Of a stretch of 64,000 bases of DNA, positions 1 through 9,050 are shown piece after piece. Below the pieces are notes generated by a model, which worked only from the letters and a program-made list of their open reading frames with translations, was not told the DNA's origin and did not search any database. Location: positions 744,001 to 808,000 of the forward strand of contig NZ_AFEU01000002.1 in NCBI RefSeq assembly GCF_000262755.1. The letters run 5' to 3'. The stretch's first letter is position 1, and the number at the start of each line of letters is the position of its first letter. Both the position numbers and the translations under genes were made by a program. The stretch comes from Bacillus methanolicus PB1. GTDB lineage: Bacteria; Bacillota; Bacilli; Bacillales; Cytobacillaceae.

Positions 1-342
1 GCCTCCGTTATTGGCATAAAGATAATCGGACGGAGCACCACACCTTGGACATTTCATGGATGAAGGTACCTTACCTTTTGAATGGGAACGCCTCTGAACA
101 GGTTTGAGAGGTTTCCCGTTCTTCTCCAAATATTCTGTGAGAAGAATTTGATAATCAAGCTTTTGTAGAGTTTCAATAATCGGTAGCTCATCCACCTGAA
201 GTTTTTGATAAGGCTTATTTACAGGCTTTTCTGTTGGCTTATCAAACATGTTTTTTCCAATTAGAAGAGTAAGTAATGTTCGAATCATTTGATCTTGGTG
301 CTTGATATATTCAAGCAAATAGGTTAATAATTGAGGTAACAA
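1..342 (-). CDS. Transposase N-terminal region (partial, runs off the window)
   Basis: An open frame of 114 codons on the minus strand starts with TTG at 342 behind an AAGGAAGTGA ribosome binding site and is still open at base 1. The first 45 residues look helical and basic. A CPRCG half zinc ribbon lies near residues 98-102. A helical N-terminus followed by a zinc ribbon before the catalytic part is common in bacterial DDE transposases, and the frame abuts a truncated gene, which fits an inserted element. The catalytic domain is outside the window, so the IS family cannot be assigned. Confidence 0.6.
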   Translation of the reverse strand, partial: MLPQLLTYLLEYIKHQDQMIRTLLTLLIGKNMFDKPTEKPVNKPYQKLQVDELPIIETLQKLDYQILLTEYLEKNGKPLKPVQRRSHSKGKVPSSMKCPRCGAPSDYLYANNGG

Positions 343-489
343 CTTGTCACTTCCTTGTTTTAGGATTGGTGTGTGTGTGGTTACCTCACTAATACCCTAA
401 AACAATGGGGGTGGCAAGTTTTTTGTTTATAAAACCTTAAATATCAATAAATTATCCAAATTTTATCTAAAAATTTTTGACAATACGAA
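1..489 (-). mobile_element. Insertion sequence end, partial (right boundary inferred)
   Basis: Homology of the secA2 fragment to SecA stops at about base 490. Everything from there to the window start, including the partial transposase, is foreign to that gene. The exact terminal inverted repeat and target duplication cannot be shown because the other end of the element is outside the window, so the boundary is an inference from where SecA similarity is lost. Confidence 0.4.
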
Positions 490-885
490 GTATTCATTGG
501 CAGTGATAATATGGACGCCTTTTCCTTCTAAAGCATGCAAATAACTTGGCAGAGTTGCGACAAGCGTTTTTCCCTCACCGGTCTGCATTTCTGCAATGCT
601 TCCTTCATGAAGAACAAATCCTCCTATCAGCTGAACATCATAGTGCCGTAAACCGAGCACACGCTTTGATGCTTCTCTTACAGCAGCAAAAGCTTCTATC
701 TTAATATCATCAATTGTTTTTCCTTTTTTTAATTCTTCTTTAAAAAGAGTTGTCATATATCGCAACTCTTCATCCGACATTTTTTCGTACTTTAGTTCTA
801 AAGAATTTACTTTTTCGACCAATTTTGACAGTCGTTTTATTTCACGTCCGCTGTCGCTGAATAACATTTTCACTTTTGTTAACAT
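463..885 (-). pseudogene. secA2: Accessory secA2 fragment, truncated by an insertion
   Basis: The 140-residue frame is clearly the N-terminus of a SecA ATPase. It matches the complete-looking SecA at the other end of the window residue by residue, including GEGKT (Walker A) at 103-107 and the [11 protein letters not shown] block near 69-79. Similarity ends after NEY at residues 130-132. The frame then runs eight unrelated codons to a stop inside the inserted element, so about five sixths of a normal SecA is missing. Its own promoter-like TATAAT and a GGGAGCG ribosome binding site remain, so a short peptide could still be made. In Bacillus anthracis a SecA2 exports S-layer proteins. Here it sits beside a wall-polymer locus, so loss of S-layer export is a reasonable inference only. 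Confidence 0.85.
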
Positions 886-1231
886 AACGTTCGCTCCCGT
901 ATGACTGCTGTATTAGATATAAAAAAACTTCTAGTCGAATTATATCACAATGGGTATTTATTTGTTGAAGTGGGAGTTTTTTCAAAAAATAATAAAGAAA
1001 AAATTGTAACTTTTTGTGATTGATCTCGTCTTTATATATTAGGTAAAAGAAAGAAGTTTTAACTTAGGAGTGATAGGGGAAATAGTTAGAAGATTTATCT
1101 TATTCAGTATTAGAGGAAAAAGATTTTATTATACCTTCCATTAAAAAAAATCATTGCGTTCTTAAAGATATGTGTTACGATATGTATGATTGGCAAAGAA
1201 TAAAGCTAACCTCTTTATAGGGTGATGATGA
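886..1231. promoter_or_regulatory. Divergent intergenic region between the secA2 fragment and tagO
   Basis: This 346-base stretch has no gene. On the minus strand an extended -10 (TGATATAAT, 947-939) serves the secA2 fragment. On the plus strand TTGCGT (1154-1159), a 16-base spacer and TACGAT (1176-1181) form a plausible sigma-A promoter for tagO. A purine-rich stretch near 1068-1082 (GGAGTGATAGGGG) resembles a ribosome binding site but opens no frame of useful length. The remainder is AT-rich and shows nothing recognisable. Confidence 0.4.
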
Positions 1232-2311
1232 ATGTATACACAAGCTGTTATAGCTTTTTTTGTGTCTTTAATTTCAGTCCTGATAGTAACGCCATTTGTC
1301 ATAAAGTTAGCAATTAAAATCGGAGCTGTTGACAAGCCCAATGCAAGAAAGGTGCACAGCAAGCTGATGCCCCGAATGGGAGGTTTGGCCATCTTTATTG
1401 GTGTAATAGCAGGTTACTTTGCCGGAGGAGTTTATAATGAAAAAGTAACTGCTATTAGTGTCGGTGCTATTCTTATCGTATTGATCGGCATGCTGGATGA
1501 TAAGTACGAACTTTCGGCCAAAGTCAAATTTGCCGGCCAGCTTCTGGTGGCGGCATTGATCGTTGCAAGCGGCTTGACGATGGATTTAGTGACAATACCA
1601 TATATCGGAAATTTCGAATTAGGTTTTTGGAGTTATCCGATTACCGTTCTTTGGATCGTAGGGATTACAAATGCGATAAACTTGATTGACGGTTTAGATG
1701 GTCTTTCTGCCGGGATTTCAGCAATTGGAATTGCGACGATTGCAATCATGGCGGCATTGGCGGGAAAAATGCTTATTTTTACCTTATCATTGATCTTGCT
1801 GGGAAGTATTATTGGGTTTCTTTTCTATAATTTCCATCCTGCAAAAATCTTCATGGGTGACACAGGAGCCCTGTTTTTAGGGTATTCTATTTCCATACTT
1901 TCGTTATTAGGTCTGTACAAAAGTGTAACACTTTTCAGCTTTTTAGTGCCTATCATCATTTTAGGCGTTCCGGTTTTTGATACTACGTACGCGATTATTC
2001 GCCGGATTGTCAATAAAAAACCGATTTCGGCTCCTGACAAATCGCATTTGCACCATCGCTTATTGGCACTGGGGCTCTCTCACAGGAATACGGTTTTAGC
2101 GATTTATGCTTTCGGGATTTTGTTTAGCGTAAGTGCGATATTAGTTTCTGAATCAACACTATGGGGTACAGTATTCATTATTTTTGGCCTTTTGGTTATT
2201 ACAGAATTAATTGCTGAAGTAATTGGCATCGTTCATGTTAAATATAAGCCGATTTTAAATTTGTTTAAGAAGCTTTCAGGCAGACGTTCTTTTGACAGAC
2301 AACGCTATTAA
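1232..2311 (+). CDS. tagO: Undecaprenyl-phosphate GlcNAc-1-phosphate transferase (TagO family)
   Basis: A 359-residue integral membrane enzyme that transfers GlcNAc-1-phosphate from UDP-GlcNAc to undecaprenyl phosphate, starting teichoic acid or other lipid-linked wall polymers on the inner face of the membrane. About ten hydrophobic segments span the protein. The family signatures are present: the aspartate pair (GMLDDKY, 87-92), NAINLIDGLDGL at 147-158, FMGDTG at 207-212 and the HLHHRL loop at 272-277. Length equals B. subtilis TagO. A GGGTGATG ribosome binding site precedes the ATG. It is followed by its own terminator, so it is transcribed separately from the polymer operon downstream, whose repeat unit it probably initiates. 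Confidence 0.93.
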   Translation: MYTQAVIAFFVSLISVLIVTPFVIKLAIKIGAVDKPNARKVHSKLMPRMGGLAIFIGVIAGYFAGGVYNEKVTAISVGAILIVLIGMLDDKYELSAKVKFAGQLLVAALIVASGLTMDLVTIPYIGNFELGFWSYPITVLWIVGITNAINLIDGLDGLSAGISAIGIATIAIMAALAGKMLIFTLSLILLGSIIGFLFYNFHPAKIFMGDTGALFLGYSISILSLLGLYKSVTLFSFLVPIIILGVPVFDTTYAIIRRIVNKKPISAPDKSHLHHRLLALGLSHRNTVLAIYAFGILFSVSAILVSESTLWGTVFIIFGLLVITELIAEVIGIVHVKYKPILNLFKKLSGRRSFDRQRY

Positions 2312-2324
2312 AATTTTATAAATC

Positions 2325-2363
2325 AAAAACCGTTTGTGCCCTTTAGATACAAACGGTTTTTTT
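2325..2363 (+). terminator. Rho-independent terminator after tagO
   Basis: Arms AAAACCGTTTGT and ACAAACGGTTTT pair perfectly around an 11-base loop and are followed by a run of T. The position, just behind the tagO stop, fits. Confidence 0.88.
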
Positions 2364-2475
2364 AAGAATATTTTTACTGCCGGTCAGTTTTTTTATGAAA
2401 AAATCATTATTACGAAATATTTTTTACATAAATGTATCCAAAAAATGTCGGTTGAAACAAAAACTTATACTTTTT

Positions 2476-2504
2476 TTGTCATAATTTCTACATTGTATTA
2501 TGAT
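2476..2504 (+). promoter_or_regulatory. Sigma-A type promoter of the wall-polymer operon
   Basis: TTGTCA (2476-2481) and TATGAT (2499-2504) are separated by 17 bases, five-of-six matches to each consensus hexamer. It lies about 70 bases upstream of the first operon gene, directly downstream of the tagO terminator. Confidence 0.6.
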
Positions 2505-2571
2505 GAACTGTGTTAAACTATACATGGTTTTGCATTAACGATTTCATTTTATTTTTTGGAGGTATTCTTGC

Positions 2572-3684
2572 ATGAAAGTACCTATGCTAGACCTTAGTGA
2601 ACAATATCAGGAATTAAAATCAGAGGTACTCGAAGTTTTAGATCAAGTAATGAGTTCTTCCAGGTTTATTCTTGGTGATCACGTAAAAAAATTGGAGCAA
2701 GATATTGCGAAATACAGCAATACAGCCCATGGGATTGGCTGTGGAAATGGCAGCGATGCTATACATATAGCTCTTCAAGCGCTTGGAGTAGGTCACGGAG
2801 ATGAAGTCATTACGACTCCGTTCACTTTTTTTGCAACCGGTGGAGCGATTGCCCGTGCAGGTGCGACACCGGTATATGTAGATATAGATCCGGCAACATA
2901 TAACATTGATCCGGAAAAAATAGAAGAAGCAATCACAGAAAGAACGAAGGCGATTATTCCGGTCCATTTATACGGACAAATGGCTGATATGGAAAGAATA
3001 GCGGAAATTGCCAAAAAACACAATCTGGCTGTAGTCGAAGATGCGGCTCAGGCAATCGGTGCAAAACATAATGGCAAGTCTGTCGGTGAATTAGGAACAG
3101 CTGCAACTTACAGCTTTTTCCCTACTAAAAACCTTGGTGCTTATGGCGACGGAGGAATGATTGTAACGAATGACGATGAGGTGGCAGAAAAATCCCGCGT
3201 CATCCGTGTGCATGGAAGTAAACCGAAGTACTATCACCATGTTTTAGGCTATAACAGCCGTTTAGATGAGCTTCAAGCTGCAATTTTAAATGTGAAATTC
3301 CCTTATTTGGACAGATGGAGCGAGCTTCGCCGTGAAAAAGCTGCAACCTATACTAAGTTGTTAAATGAGAAACTTGGTGATTTAGTTGCAACACCGGTGG
3401 AAAAAGAAGGAAATTACCATGTTTACCATCAGTACACAATTCGTGCAGAAAACCGCGATGAGCTTCAGAAATATCTGAACGAACAGGGCGTTTCAACGAT
3501 GATTTATTATCCACTGCCGCTTCATGTGCAGCCGGTCTTTAAGGAACTAGGCTATAAAGAAGGCGACCTTCCGAATGCTGAAAAAGCAGCGAGAGAAGTA
3601 ATATCTTTGCCGATGTTCCCTGAGTTAAAGACAGAACAACAAGAATATGTTGTGGCGAAAATTGCCGAATTTTATGGAAAATAG
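2572..3684 (+). CDS. wbpE: DegT/DnrJ/EryC1 sugar aminotransferase, WbpE-like
   Basis: A 370-residue PLP-dependent aminotransferase. GNGSDA (59-64) and VVEDAAQA (154-161) are the cofactor-phosphate and aspartate motifs. The lysine of FFPTKNLG (about 186) is the expected internal aldimine residue. The family puts amino groups on keto-sugar nucleotides. The neighbours (WbpB-like, WbpA-like, WbpD-like and WbpI-like) indicate the substrate is UDP-3-keto-GlcNAcA, giving the 3-amino sugar with glutamate as donor. It is first in the operon, behind a strong GGAGG ribosome binding site. The similar length of other DegT enzymes (for instance LegC at 39.8 kb) means the exact substrate rests on context. 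Confidence 0.82.
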   Translation: MKVPMLDLSEQYQELKSEVLEVLDQVMSSSRFILGDHVKKLEQDIAKYSNTAHGIGCGNGSDAIHIALQALGVGHGDEVITTPFTFFATGGAIARAGATPVYVDIDPATYNIDPEKIEEAITERTKAIIPVHLYGQMADMERIAEIAKKHNLAVVEDAAQAIGAKHNGKSVGELGTAATYSFFPTKNLGAYGDGGMIVTNDDEVAEKSRVIRVHGSKPKYYHHVLGYNSRLDELQAAILNVKFPYLDRWSELRREKAATYTKLLNEKLGDLVATPVEKEGNYHVYHQYTIRAENRDELQKYLNEQGVSTMIYYPLPLHVQPVFKELGYKEGDLPNAEKAAREVISLPMFPELKTEQQEYVVAKIAEFYGK

Positions 3685-3693
3685 TAACTTAAG

Positions 3694-3726
3694 AAACGTC
3701 GCCATTTTTACGGGGACGTTTTCTTT
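3694..3726 (+). terminator. Weak hairpin between wbpE and wzz-like genes
   Basis: AAACGTC (3694-3700) pairs with GACGTTT (3715-3721) with extra CC/GG inside and is followed by TTTCTTT. It could attenuate transcription into the rest of the operon, because the gap here (69 bases) is the largest early in the operon. Confidence 0.4.
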
Positions 3727-3753
3727 ACTGCTCAATAAGGCGGGTGTTAAAAT

Positions 3754-4503
3754 TTGACGGAAGAGAAAAAAAGGTATGTCCTTTACGAATATTTACTGTA
3801 TTTTTGGAAGAAAAAGTGGTTTTTCGTTATTGTCCCTCTCATTACGGCGGCATTGGTCGCTAGTACTGTCTATTTTGTTAAAAATGATTATAAATATACC
3901 GGACAGGCGATTGTTTTTACAGGATCGATCGATGCCCGATATTTGACGAACCCTAAAAATATACTGGCAAATGCGATGGAAGATGGAATTAAGAACGAAT
4001 TGGATGTTTTCGTTTCTGAAAAAGGCCATGTGAAGTTTACAATGAAAGGCGATTCTAAATCACAAGTTGAAGCAGAATTGAAACATGTAATCGAAAATTA
4101 TAATAAAGAACTGCAGGATAATTATCAGAAACGGTTAGAAGCATCAACGGTATATTTGGAGTCTCTTGAAGAAAAAGTGGTAAAAACAGAAAAAGCTCTT
4201 GATGATTATTATCAAGAGCTGGAAAGCAACAATCTTTCTCCTGCAGAGTATCATGATTTGACTGATCTTATTATCGAATCAGAAAAGCAATTGGCTGAGG
4301 ATGAAAAAACTGCCCATAGAATGAGAAGCGACCTCGCTTTTTTTGAAAAACCAAAAATATTGTCTGAAGATGTATACAAAAGCAAGACTTATATTCCTGA
4401 AGGAATTGCAGTAGGGGTCATATTAGGCCTTGTTGCGGCTGTTGCACTGTTAATGCTGCTCAAATATTTAGGAGATGCTAGGAGGCACTATGGCCATGAT
4501 TAA
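3754..4503 (+). CDS. Wzz/YveK-type polysaccharide chain-length or co-polymerase protein
   Basis: A 249-residue protein with a transmembrane segment near 22-42 and a second near 217-238, enclosing a roughly 170-residue extracytoplasmic part that is largely helical and charged (120-205 would form a coiled coil). This is the plan of polysaccharide co-polymerases such as Wzz and Gram-positive YveK/CapA, which set chain length with a Wzy polymerase. The C-terminal tail after the second segment is only about 11 residues and carries no tyrosine kinase. It starts with TTG behind AAGGCGGG and overlaps the next gene by a few bases. No cognate BY-kinase gene is present in the operon. Confidence 0.7.
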   Translation: MTEEKKRYVLYEYLLYFWKKKWFFVIVPLITAALVASTVYFVKNDYKYTGQAIVFTGSIDARYLTNPKNILANAMEDGIKNELDVFVSEKGHVKFTMKGDSKSQVEAELKHVIENYNKELQDNYQKRLEASTVYLESLEEKVVKTEKALDDYYQELESNNLSPAEYHDLTDLIIESEKQLAEDEKTAHRMRSDLAFFEKPKILSEDVYKSKTYIPEGIAVGVILGLVAAVALLMLLKYLGDARRHYGHD

Positions 4504-5509
4504 TTTTGCTATAGTAGGAATGGGTCATATCGCAAAAAAACATATAGAGGCAATAGAAAATGCAGAAGGTGCGAACCTGTATGCAATTTGTGATACAAAC
4601 CCTGATCGTCTTGAAATCGATCTGCCGGGGGTTAAAAAGTATTCTGACCTTCAACAAATGCTGGAAGAAAATCCGGACATCCATGTAGTCAACATTTGTG
4701 TGCCTTCCGGATTGCATGCAAGGCTTACAAAAATTGCAGCTGTACAAAAAAGGCATGTGATTGTGGAAAAACCAATGTCTTTAAAGCTTGAAGATGCGGA
4801 AGAAATGATAAAGGCGACAAAAGAGCATGGGGTTAAACTTGCTGTTGTGCATCCGAATCGTTTCCGTCCGGCTGTTCAAAAATTGAAAGAACAGATGGAT
4901 AAGGGTGCATTTGGAACTTTAAGCCATGCAAATGCCACGGTGCGCTGGAACCGAAATCAAGCATACTATGATCAAGCAGACTGGAGAGGCACAAAAGAGT
5001 TTGATGGCGGGGTGCTGATGAACCAAGCCATTCACAATCTTGACTTAATGCTTTGGTTCATGGGCCCTGTTGAATCTGTCCAAGCCATGGCAGCGACTCG
5101 CTTGCGCAAAATTGAAACGGAAGATGTTGCGGCTGCGGTTGTTCAATTTAAGAACGGGGCGCTTGGCGTAATTGAAGCGGCTACTACGATTTATCCGAAA
5201 AATCTTGAAGAATCGATTGCAATTTTTGGAGAAACAGCTTCTGTGAAAATTAGCGGCAGAAATGCTAATTTCATTGAAACATGGGATATTGAGGGTGTTG
5301 CTGAAGAGGAAGCAGAAAATATAAAAGCTGAAATTAAAGCAGATCCGTTTGGCAAGCCCGGGCATCAGTGTATCATAGAAGATATGGTAGCTGCCATTAA
5401 GGAAAATCGGCAGCCGATTGTTACAGGCGAAGACGGATTGGCTCCGGTAAAATTAATTCTCGCGATCCTGGAATCTGCCGAAACAGGCAAAAAAGTTGTT
5501 GTTCAGTAA
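4496..5509 (+). CDS. wbpB: Gfo/Idh/MocA oxidoreductase, WbpB-like (UDP-GlcNAcA 3-dehydrogenase)
   Basis: A 337-residue NAD-dependent sugar dehydrogenase. The N-terminal Rossmann motif is GMGHIA (8-13). The Gfo/Idh signature EKP is at 91-93 and an NQAIHNLDL block lies at the substrate-site helix. In the Pseudomonas wbp route WbpB oxidises C3 of UDP-GlcNAcA and works together with WbpE, which sits two genes upstream here. An AGGAGG at 4480-4485 precedes two in-frame ATGs at 4490 and 4496. The second has the better spacing and matches family N-termini. Its start overlaps the stop of the chain-length gene, suggesting coupled translation. Confidence 0.8.
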   Translation: MINFAIVGMGHIAKKHIEAIENAEGANLYAICDTNPDRLEIDLPGVKKYSDLQQMLEENPDIHVVNICVPSGLHARLTKIAAVQKRHVIVEKPMSLKLEDAEEMIKATKEHGVKLAVVHPNRFRPAVQKLKEQMDKGAFGTLSHANATVRWNRNQAYYDQADWRGTKEFDGGVLMNQAIHNLDLMLWFMGPVESVQAMAATRLRKIETEDVAAAVVQFKNGALGVIEAATTIYPKNLEESIAIFGETASVKISGRNANFIETWDIEGVAEEEAENIKAEIKADPFGKPGHQCIIEDMVAAIKENRQPIVTGEDGLAPVKLILAILESAETGKKVVVQ

Positions 5510-5522
5510 AGGAGAAGAAAAT

Positions 5523-6836
5523 ATGAGCGCTTATGAAAATCTTATTAAAAAAATAGAACATAAAGAAGCTGTAATCGGTGTTGTCGGATTAGGTTATGTA
5601 GGATTGCCTTTAGCTGTAGAAAAAGCAAAAGCAGGGTATAAGGTTATCGGTTTTGATATTCAGCCGTCACGCGTAGAAAAAGTGAATATGGGAATTAACT
5701 ATATCGGTGATGTCGTTGACGAAGATCTTGCAGAAATGGTAAAGCAAGGCATGCTTGAAGCAACATCAGATTATGCCCGTATTCAAGAATTGGATGCCGT
5801 GGCGATTTGTGTTCCGACACCTTTAGATACTTATCAACAGCCGGACACTACCTATGTGGAAAGTTCTGCGAAAGAGATTGCCAAATATGCACATGAAGGT
5901 ATGCTTGTGGTTCTTGAGTCCACTACATACCCCGGAACAACAGAAGAAATTGTGAAGCCTGCTCTGGAAGAAAAAGGACTTAAAGCAGGGGAGACAGTCT
6001 TTATCGCTTATTCTCCGGAACGTGTCGACCCGGGCAACAAACATTTTAAAACAAAGAATACTCCTAAAGTAGTTGGCGGAATTACTGAAAATTGCACAAA
6101 AGTAGCCGCGGCGCTTTATCGAAATGTATTGGAAGGCGATGTTTTCGAAGTCTCCAGCCCTGCAGTCGCTGAAATGGAGAAAATCTTCGAAAACACTTTC
6201 CGTCATATCAATATTGCATTAGCGAATGAAATGGCCATTTTATGCGATAAAATGGGGATTGATGTTTGGGAAGTGATTGAAGCAGCCAAAACAAAGCCGT
6301 ATGGATTCATGGCGTTCTATCCGGGGCCCGGTTTAGGCGGACATTGCATTCCGATTGATCCGTTCTACTTAACATGGAAAGCGCGTGAATACAACTACCA
6401 TACAAGATTAATCGAACTGGCCGGAGAGATTAATAATGGCATGCCGGAATACGTGATAAACCGTTCGATGCAAGTGTTGAATGAAGACGGCAAGGCTCTT
6501 CGCGGGGCAAAAGTGGTTGTTTTAGGTGTAGCGTACAAAAAAGACATTGATGATGTTCGTGAATCTCCTGTTTTAAAAATTATCGAGTTATTAAATCATC
6601 ATGGCGCCGACTATAAAGTTGTGGACCCGCATGTTCCTTCGTTTAGATCATGCAACATGGTAATAGAAACTGTTCCGTTAACAAAAGAGCTTTTAAATGA
6701 GGCAGACCTTGTTCTTGTTACAACTGATCACTCTGTTTTCGATTATGAAATGATTGCGAAAGAAAGCAAAGTGATTTTTGATACAAGAAATGCCTTGAAA
6801 GATGTAGAAAAGCCAAATAAATACGTGAAACTATAA
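5523..6836 (+). CDS. wbpA: UDP-GlcNAc 6-dehydrogenase, WbpA-like
   Basis: A 437-residue UDP-sugar dehydrogenase that makes UDP-GlcNAcA from UDP-GlcNAc with two NAD. The GLGYVG nucleotide-binding motif is at 22-27. The catalytic cysteine is Cys275 in GGHCIPIDPFY. The C-terminal UDP-binding domain follows (GVAYKKDIDDVRESP near 337). The ATG at 5523 is chosen because AAAGGAG lies 8 to 14 bases before it. An upstream in-frame ATG would lie inside the preceding gene without a site. It provides the first step of the diacetamido-uronic acid pathway. Confidence 0.88.
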   Translation: MSAYENLIKKIEHKEAVIGVVGLGYVGLPLAVEKAKAGYKVIGFDIQPSRVEKVNMGINYIGDVVDEDLAEMVKQGMLEATSDYARIQELDAVAICVPTPLDTYQQPDTTYVESSAKEIAKYAHEGMLVVLESTTYPGTTEEIVKPALEEKGLKAGETVFIAYSPERVDPGNKHFKTKNTPKVVGGITENCTKVAAALYRNVLEGDVFEVSSPAVAEMEKIFENTFRHINIALANEMAILCDKMGIDVWEVIEAAKTKPYGFMAFYPGPGLGGHCIPIDPFYLTWKAREYNYHTRLIELAGEINNGMPEYVINRSMQVLNEDGKALRGAKVVVLGVAYKKDIDDVRESPVLKIIELLNHHGADYKVVDPHVPSFRSCNMVIETVPLTKELLNEADLVLVTTDHSVFDYEMIAKESKVIFDTRNALKDVEKPNKYVKL

Positions 6837-6861
6837 TTTTGTTTATAAGGGAGATTTATTT

Positions 6862-7593
6862 ATGAATTATATCGATCCTTCCGTGAAACTCGATTCTTCC
6901 GTAAAGGTCGGGCATTTTTCAGTAATCGAAAAAGGCGTTCAAATTGGAAAAAACGTAGTGATCGGCAACCGTGTCACTGTTCATGAAGGAACCGTTATGG
7001 GTGATAACACGACTGTAGCCGACGGTGCAGTGCTCGGAAAACCGCCAAAACCGGCAAAAACTAGTACGGTAAAGCTTCCTGATTCAATTCCACCTTTAAA
7101 AATCGGCGAAGATGTAACAATCGGAGCAAATTGCGTCGTGTATAGAGGGGCAAATATCGGCTCGAACACATTAATTGCCGATCTTGCAAGCGTAAGAGAG
7201 AATGTTGAAATTGGCAGCTACGTGATTGTCGGACGAGGCGTTACTGTTGAAAATCACGTAAAAATTGGAGACAGGACGAAAATTCAATCGAATTCCTATA
7301 TTACTGCTTATTCTACTTTAGAAGACCATGTGTTTATTGCTCCGTGCGTCACGACAACAAATGATAATTATATGGGCAGAACGGAAGAAAGATTCGATAA
7401 AATCAAAGGTGCTACCGTGAAGAAGGGTGCCCGTGTAGGCGGAGGTTCGATTATTCTTCCGGGCATTACGATTGATGAGGAAACGTTTGTTGCGGCCGGC
7501 GCGCTTGTGACAAAAGATACCGAGCCAAAAACTCTTGTTAAAGGGGTACCTGCAAAATTTGTCCGTATGGTAGACGAACGGGAGCTGTTATAA
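6862..7593 (+). CDS. wbpD: Left-handed beta-helix N-acetyltransferase, WbpD-like
   Basis: A 243-residue acyltransferase composed almost entirely of hexapeptide repeats (for example IGKNVVIGNRVTVHEG and VGGGSIILPGITI), which form a left-handed beta-helix trimer using acetyl-CoA. In this pathway it would acetylate the 3-amino group made by WbpE to give UDP-2,3-diacetamido-glucuronic acid. It is longer than the roughly 190-residue WbpD of Pseudomonas, with an extra N-terminal set of coils. The catalytic residue cannot be fixed from sequence alone. The AAGGGAG site supports the ATG. Other acetyltransferase substrates are possible. Confidence 0.72.
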   Translation: MNYIDPSVKLDSSVKVGHFSVIEKGVQIGKNVVIGNRVTVHEGTVMGDNTTVADGAVLGKPPKPAKTSTVKLPDSIPPLKIGEDVTIGANCVVYRGANIGSNTLIADLASVRENVEIGSYVIVGRGVTVENHVKIGDRTKIQSNSYITAYSTLEDHVFIAPCVTTTNDNYMGRTEERFDKIKGATVKKGARVGGGSIILPGITIDEETFVAAGALVTKDTEPKTLVKGVPAKFVRMVDERELL

Positions 7594-7594
7594 G

Positions 7595-9025
7595 GTGTTT
7601 GCACAGATAAAGCGTTTAGGAGCGGATTCGCTCCTTTACGCATTTATGAATGTCGGTACAAAATTGATCGCCTTTATCATGCTGCCTGTCTATACAAATT
7701 TTTTACCCCCGGCGCAGTACGGGGTTTTGGGCGTTATTGATAACTGGACGGCAATGCTTTCGTTTTTAATCATATTCGGGACTGATTCTGCTTTATCTTT
7801 CTATTATTTTGAAACAAAAGATAAAGAAAAACGCCTTGAATATGTCCGGGACGTTATGTATTTCAGGCTGTTTATTGTTGCTTTCTTTGCCTTGCTTGTT
7901 ATCATTGCAGGTCCGTGGATATCACAGCTTCTTTTTAAAGATTCCGGATATGTGCGCCTATTGTACATAAGTATTGGAGTCTTACTTCTTGATACAGTAT
8001 ATGTTGTTGTTTTAATGGTCCTGCGTTTTGATTTTAAAACAAAAAAAGTCGTTTTTTATACGGTTGGGAAGATGCTGCTTGTAGCGGTCCTGTCCTATCT
8101 ATTCTTAAAGTACTTGGTCCAATCGCCGGAAGGTGTTTTATTAGGCAGAATCGTCAGCAGTTTAATCATTTTCCTGATGCTTTTATCCATTAGCCTGGAA
8201 TATTTGGTCCCTAAAATTAATTTCACTTCTTTAAAAGAAATTATTAAGTACGCAGCACCTCTTGTTCCTGCTTCCTTGGCGTTCTGGGTCATTGCGAATG
8301 CAAGCGTTTTTTTCCTGCAGGCCTTTCACTCTCTTAAGGAAGTTGGTATTTATAACGCTGCAACGAGACTTGCTACCGTTATTACGCTGCTGACAAGCGG
8401 TGTCCAAATGGCATGGAGGCCGTACTCTATGTCTATAAAGGATAAAGAAAATAGTCCTGAACTTTTCGCAAAGATTTACATTGGATTGTTGTTGATCGGC
8501 ATTTTTGGAATTATGGGAATTGCAACCATTATGCCTTACGTTATTGGCATACTGGGTAAAGAGTATTACGAAGCATATCAATATGTCGCTTTAATCTCTG
8601 CAGCCACATTCCTGAATTTTTACTATTTAATCATTTCATCCGGCTTGTTTTTTACAAAGAAAACAACTGTCATATCCGTAACCTTCGGAATCGTAGCTGT
8701 CATTAATACAATTTTAAATATCGTGCTCATTCCGCAATTTTCAATATGGGGAGCGGTTGCGGCTTATGTAATTGCCTATATGATTGCAGTTGTTTTTATT
8801 TTCAGGCAGAGCCAAAAAGTATATTATGTGCCTGTGTCATTTGCTAAAATGACGTTTTTATTTGTAAATATGATTGCAGCTGTTATTTTTATTAATTTTG
8901 TACAAGAGCACGAGTTAAGTTTTCTTAATGTGCTGCTTGCTTGGTTCTACGTATTGGCGATTGTTGCTATGAGCAGAATTGATAAGGACTTACGAAGAAA
9001 AGCTAGCAAAGAGACAATGAAATAA
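7595..9025 (+). CDS. Wzx-like oligosaccharide flippase (MOP superfamily)
   Basis: A 476-residue, very hydrophobic protein with about 12-14 transmembrane segments. It begins with the DSLLYAFMNVGTKLIAF pattern usual for polysaccharide flippases of the MOP/RfbX group. It would move the undecaprenyl-linked repeat unit across the membrane. The start is GTG at 7595, one base after the previous stop, with GGGAG upstream. With the Wzy-like and Wzz-like genes in the same operon it defines a Wzx/Wzy-dependent assembly route. Confidence 0.83.
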   Translation: MFAQIKRLGADSLLYAFMNVGTKLIAFIMLPVYTNFLPPAQYGVLGVIDNWTAMLSFLIIFGTDSALSFYYFETKDKEKRLEYVRDVMYFRLFIVAFFALLVIIAGPWISQLLFKDSGYVRLLYISIGVLLLDTVYVVVLMVLRFDFKTKKVVFYTVGKMLLVAVLSYLFLKYLVQSPEGVLLGRIVSSLIIFLMLLSISLEYLVPKINFTSLKEIIKYAAPLVPASLAFWVIANASVFFLQAFHSLKEVGIYNAATRLATVITLLTSGVQMAWRPYSMSIKDKENSPELFAKIYIGLLLIGIFGIMGIATIMPYVIGILGKEYYEAYQYVALISAATFLNFYYLIISSGLFFTKKTTVISVTFGIVAVINTILNIVLIPQFSIWGAVAAYVIAYMIAVVFIFRQSQKVYYVPVSFAKMTFLFVNMIAAVIFINFVQEHELSFLNVLLAWFYVLAIVAMSRIDKDLRRKASKETMK

Positions 9026-9050
9026 AATTTTAAACGGCGAGGTGGCTTTT

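Noticed and set aside
1162-1392. Minus-strand 76-codon frame over the tagO start
   Set aside because: It overlaps the conserved tagO N-terminus and lacks a ribosome binding site.
2334-2516. 60-codon plus-strand frame after tagO
   Set aside because: It starts inside the tagO terminator and overlaps the promoter of the wall-polymer operon, with no ribosome binding site.
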